From assembly GCA_029561505.1 (NCBI GenBank), contig JAKQXK010000295.1, positions 1-6,774 of the forward strand: 6,774 bases of DNA, read 5' to 3'. Below, in pieces: positions 5,586 through 6,774 of the stretch (position 1 is the first letter of the stretch; each line of letters opens with the position of its first letter). The notes below the pieces were generated by a model, which made no database searches, was not told where the DNA came from, and worked only from the letters and a program-made list of their open reading frames with translations. Source of the stretch: Spirochaetota bacterium (GTDB lineage Bacteria > Spirochaetota > Leptospiria > Turneriellales > Turneriellaceae). The translations under genes and the position numbers were made by a program.

Positions 5586-6643
5586 ATTTCATTCACGACA
5601 GCGGGCGAAGGCCCGCTGTCGTGAATGAATGAATACACGCGCCAGCCGTGGCCGAGGCGTGCGCGAAGCACGCCTGAGTACGCTGACAGCGCCTGCTGTG
5701 AAACCGGTGCTTCTGTGGCGGCAAATAATGCTGCCCCTGACCCTGACATTCCGACAACAAAACCCGAACCCAGAAACTGGTTCACCGTTCGGGCAATCGT
5801 TTCTTTGGCCTTAGCAAGCAGCGCGCTCTCTTTCGGGAAAACCGTCGCTGCCACCCGGTCAAAATCGTTCTGCACGATTTTCACACCAAAGACGACCTCG
5901 TCCGAATAGGGAATTTCGCTGAGGCGTAAAGCCAATTTAGAAGCGGCAGATTCGCCGCCTGTCGCCTCGGCGGTGGGCAATGGCAGGCTTCGCACGTGCG
6001 CGAACATGCGTTCTGTCGAAAAGCCGAATGGCGGTACGCAGAGAAATCCCCCTATGTTATTGATTTCGAGTGCCGCAAGTTCGTGGCCAATGCCGGTGAG
6101 CATCGCTGCCCGCCCCTCAAGGCCGTAGCGCCAAAAATAGGGTACGTCGGCCCCAAGCCGCGTGGTTTCTTTGAGAAACAAGTCGGATTGCAAAGCCTCA
6201 TTAATCTGCGCGCTTTGCGCCGGCGACGCGGCTTTCGCCACGAGACTCAGCGCCTGGATCAGCGCGGCCGCGTCTGATGAAGCACCGCCGAGCCCTGAAG
6301 GCGAGGGAATACGTTTATCGACCGTGACCGCAACGCGCGGCAATTTTATATCCGCCTTGCCGCGCAGCGTGTCTCGCACCAGGGCTATGGTTTTCCATAG
6401 CAGGGGGTTCTTGACCGCCCCTAAAGACAACTGCCGGCGATTTGCCACAGGCTCATTGGTGGGCCAGAAATGACGAACGCTGTCGGCGGCTGACTGTGAA
6501 ACGTGAATACGGTCGAAGAGCGAGACGGGTACAAACGCCGATTCGAGCCGGTGGTAACCATTGCCGAACCTACCCGTAATGCGAAGGCCGAGATTAATTT
6601 TCGCCGGAGCAAAAACGGTATGCGTCAGGGGGAAGTGCGCCAT
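5576..6643 (-). CDS. ispE: 4-diphosphocytidyl-2-C-methyl-D-erythritol kinase, with C-terminal extension into tRNA-Gln
   Basis: IspE phosphorylates CDP-methylerythritol with ATP in the cytoplasmic MEP pathway to isopentenyl diphosphate. GHMP-kinase motifs are in order: FAPAKINLGLRITG (11-24, catalytic Lys15), NGYHRLES (28-35, substrate site), RIPSPSGLGGASSDAA (111-126, ATP loop), GADVPYFWRYGLEGRAAM (164-181, catalytic Asp166) and MSGSGAALFA (299-308, third GHMP motif). At 355 residues it is longer than the usual 280-300. Much of the excess is an insertion-rich middle (about 205-250), and the last 16 residues (IHDSGPSPAVVNEIGP) come from a palindrome plus tRNA bases. The natural end is probably near GWRVYSF (333-339). 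ATG 6643 begins four bases after the stop of the AtpZ-like gene, so the two are co-transcribed. The stop TAG (5578-5576) is made of tRNA nucleotides 8-10. Confidence 0.93.
   Translation of the reverse strand: MAHFPLTHTVFAPAKINLGLRITGRFGNGYHRLESAFVPVSLFDRIHVSQSAADSVRHFWPTNEPVANRRQLSLGAVKNPLLWKTIALVRDTLRGKADIKLPRVAVTVDKRIPSPSGLGGASSDAAALIQALSLVAKAASPAQSAQINEALQSDLFLKETTRLGADVPYFWRYGLEGRAAMLTGIGHELAALEINNIGGFLCVPPFGFSTERMFAHVRSLPLPTAEATGGESAASKLALRLSEIPYSDEVVFGVKIVQNDFDRVAATVFPKESALLAKAKETIARTVNQFLGSGFVVGMSGSGAALFAATEAPVSQQALSAYSGVLRARLGHGWRVYSFIHDSGPSPAVVNEIGP
5591..5626 (-). repeat. Perfect 16-bp palindrome in the 3' end of ispE, just upstream of tRNA-Gln
   Basis: ATTCACGACAGCGGGC (5591-5606) is the exact inverse of 5611-5626, with the four-base loop GAAG (5607-5610). 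The element is 36 bases, exactly 12 ispE codons (residues 340-351), and adds no stop. Its inner edge is five bases from the tRNA 5' end. Outside it the motif GAAT continues in tandem (three copies, 5623-5634). With no T run on either side it is not a normal terminator; it could pause transcription, shield the ispE 3' end or steer RNase P. It may be a palindromic repeat inserted into the gene end. Confidence 0.85.
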
Positions 6644-6647
6644 TCAT

Positions 6648-6774
6648 CTATTCGTCATCGGCTTCGCCGAGCTTCTTCGCCACAAAGATTAGCCGGTAGA
6701 GTGCAATGCTGAAGCCGGCGCAGATGCCTGCGAGCACGAGCCAGGGTTTGGTGCCCAGCCAGTTATCAAGCTTT
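6648..6774 (-). CDS. AtpZ/AtpI-like small membrane protein, C-terminal 41 residues only
   Basis: The frame is open to the right edge and ends with TAG at 6650-6648. The visible part begins KLDNWLGTKPWLVLAGICAG, continues as a hydrophobic helix (FSIALYRLIFVAKK) and ends in the acidic tail LGEADDE. The LD..LGTKPW stretch followed by a glycine-rich transmembrane helix is the C-terminal signature of the AtpZ family (ATPase_gene1), small two-helix proteins usually encoded at the front of F0F1-ATP synthase operons, where they assist c-ring assembly or Mg2+ handling. Here it precedes ispE, four bases away; whether ATP synthase genes lie further right is not visible. The match rests on 41 residues, so other small two-TM proteins remain possible. 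Confidence 0.7.
   Translation of the reverse strand, partial: KLDNWLGTKPWLVLAGICAGFSIALYRLIFVAKKLGEADDE

Noticed and set aside
5352..5632. Plus-strand ORFs across the tRNA, with peptides such as GVEPSHGGIKIR and GRKGSNLRMAESKS
   Set aside because: These are the familiar false proteins obtained by translating the antisense strand of a tRNA-Gln gene. They overlap the tRNA and palindromes and have no family match of their own.

Overview
The window carries seven protein genes (two cut by its ends), one tRNA-Gln gene, two intrinsic terminators and an unusually dense set of palindromes around the tRNA. Two predicted lipoproteins and a HAMP-domain membrane protein fit a diderm bacterium of moderately high GC. 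A Leptospira/Turneriella-type spirochaete is one possibility, but nothing here proves the lineage. None of the seven visible start codons has a recognisable Shine-Dalgarno sequence at normal spacing.

Left part (1-2671). A divergent pair of units faces away from a 161-base gap at 631-791. Leftward runs a truncated lipoprotein with a formylglycine-generating-enzyme-like (SUMF1/FGE-sulfatase) domain. Rightward runs a two-gene unit: an unrecognised 108-residue protein, then, after a one-base gap, a 507-residue lipoprotein with three clear repeats of a pre-peptidase C-terminal (PPC)-like beta domain. A strong intrinsic terminator overlaps the stop codon of this unit.

Middle (2706-5285). A rightward sugar:cation-symporter-type MFS transporter (GPH/MelB-like) converges on, and overlaps by 26 bases, a leftward class I SAM-dependent methyltransferase. 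The methyltransferase lies just downstream of a leftward two-TM HAMP protein without an output domain. The methyltransferase frame appears conserved upstream of its first canonical start codon.

Right part (5331-6774), all leftward: the end of an AtpZ-like small membrane protein, then ispE (isoprenoid precursor synthesis), then tRNA-Gln(UUG), then a 139-base segment that folds almost completely into a three-way junction, then an intrinsic terminator. A perfect 16-bp hairpin is the coding sequence for the last part of IspE and ends five bases before the tRNA. The ispE stop codon is formed by tRNA nucleotides 8-10. If the two are co-transcribed, maturation of the tRNA would cut the stop codon off the ispE message. 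The ispE/tRNA junction and the three-way-junction element are the most unusual parts of the window.
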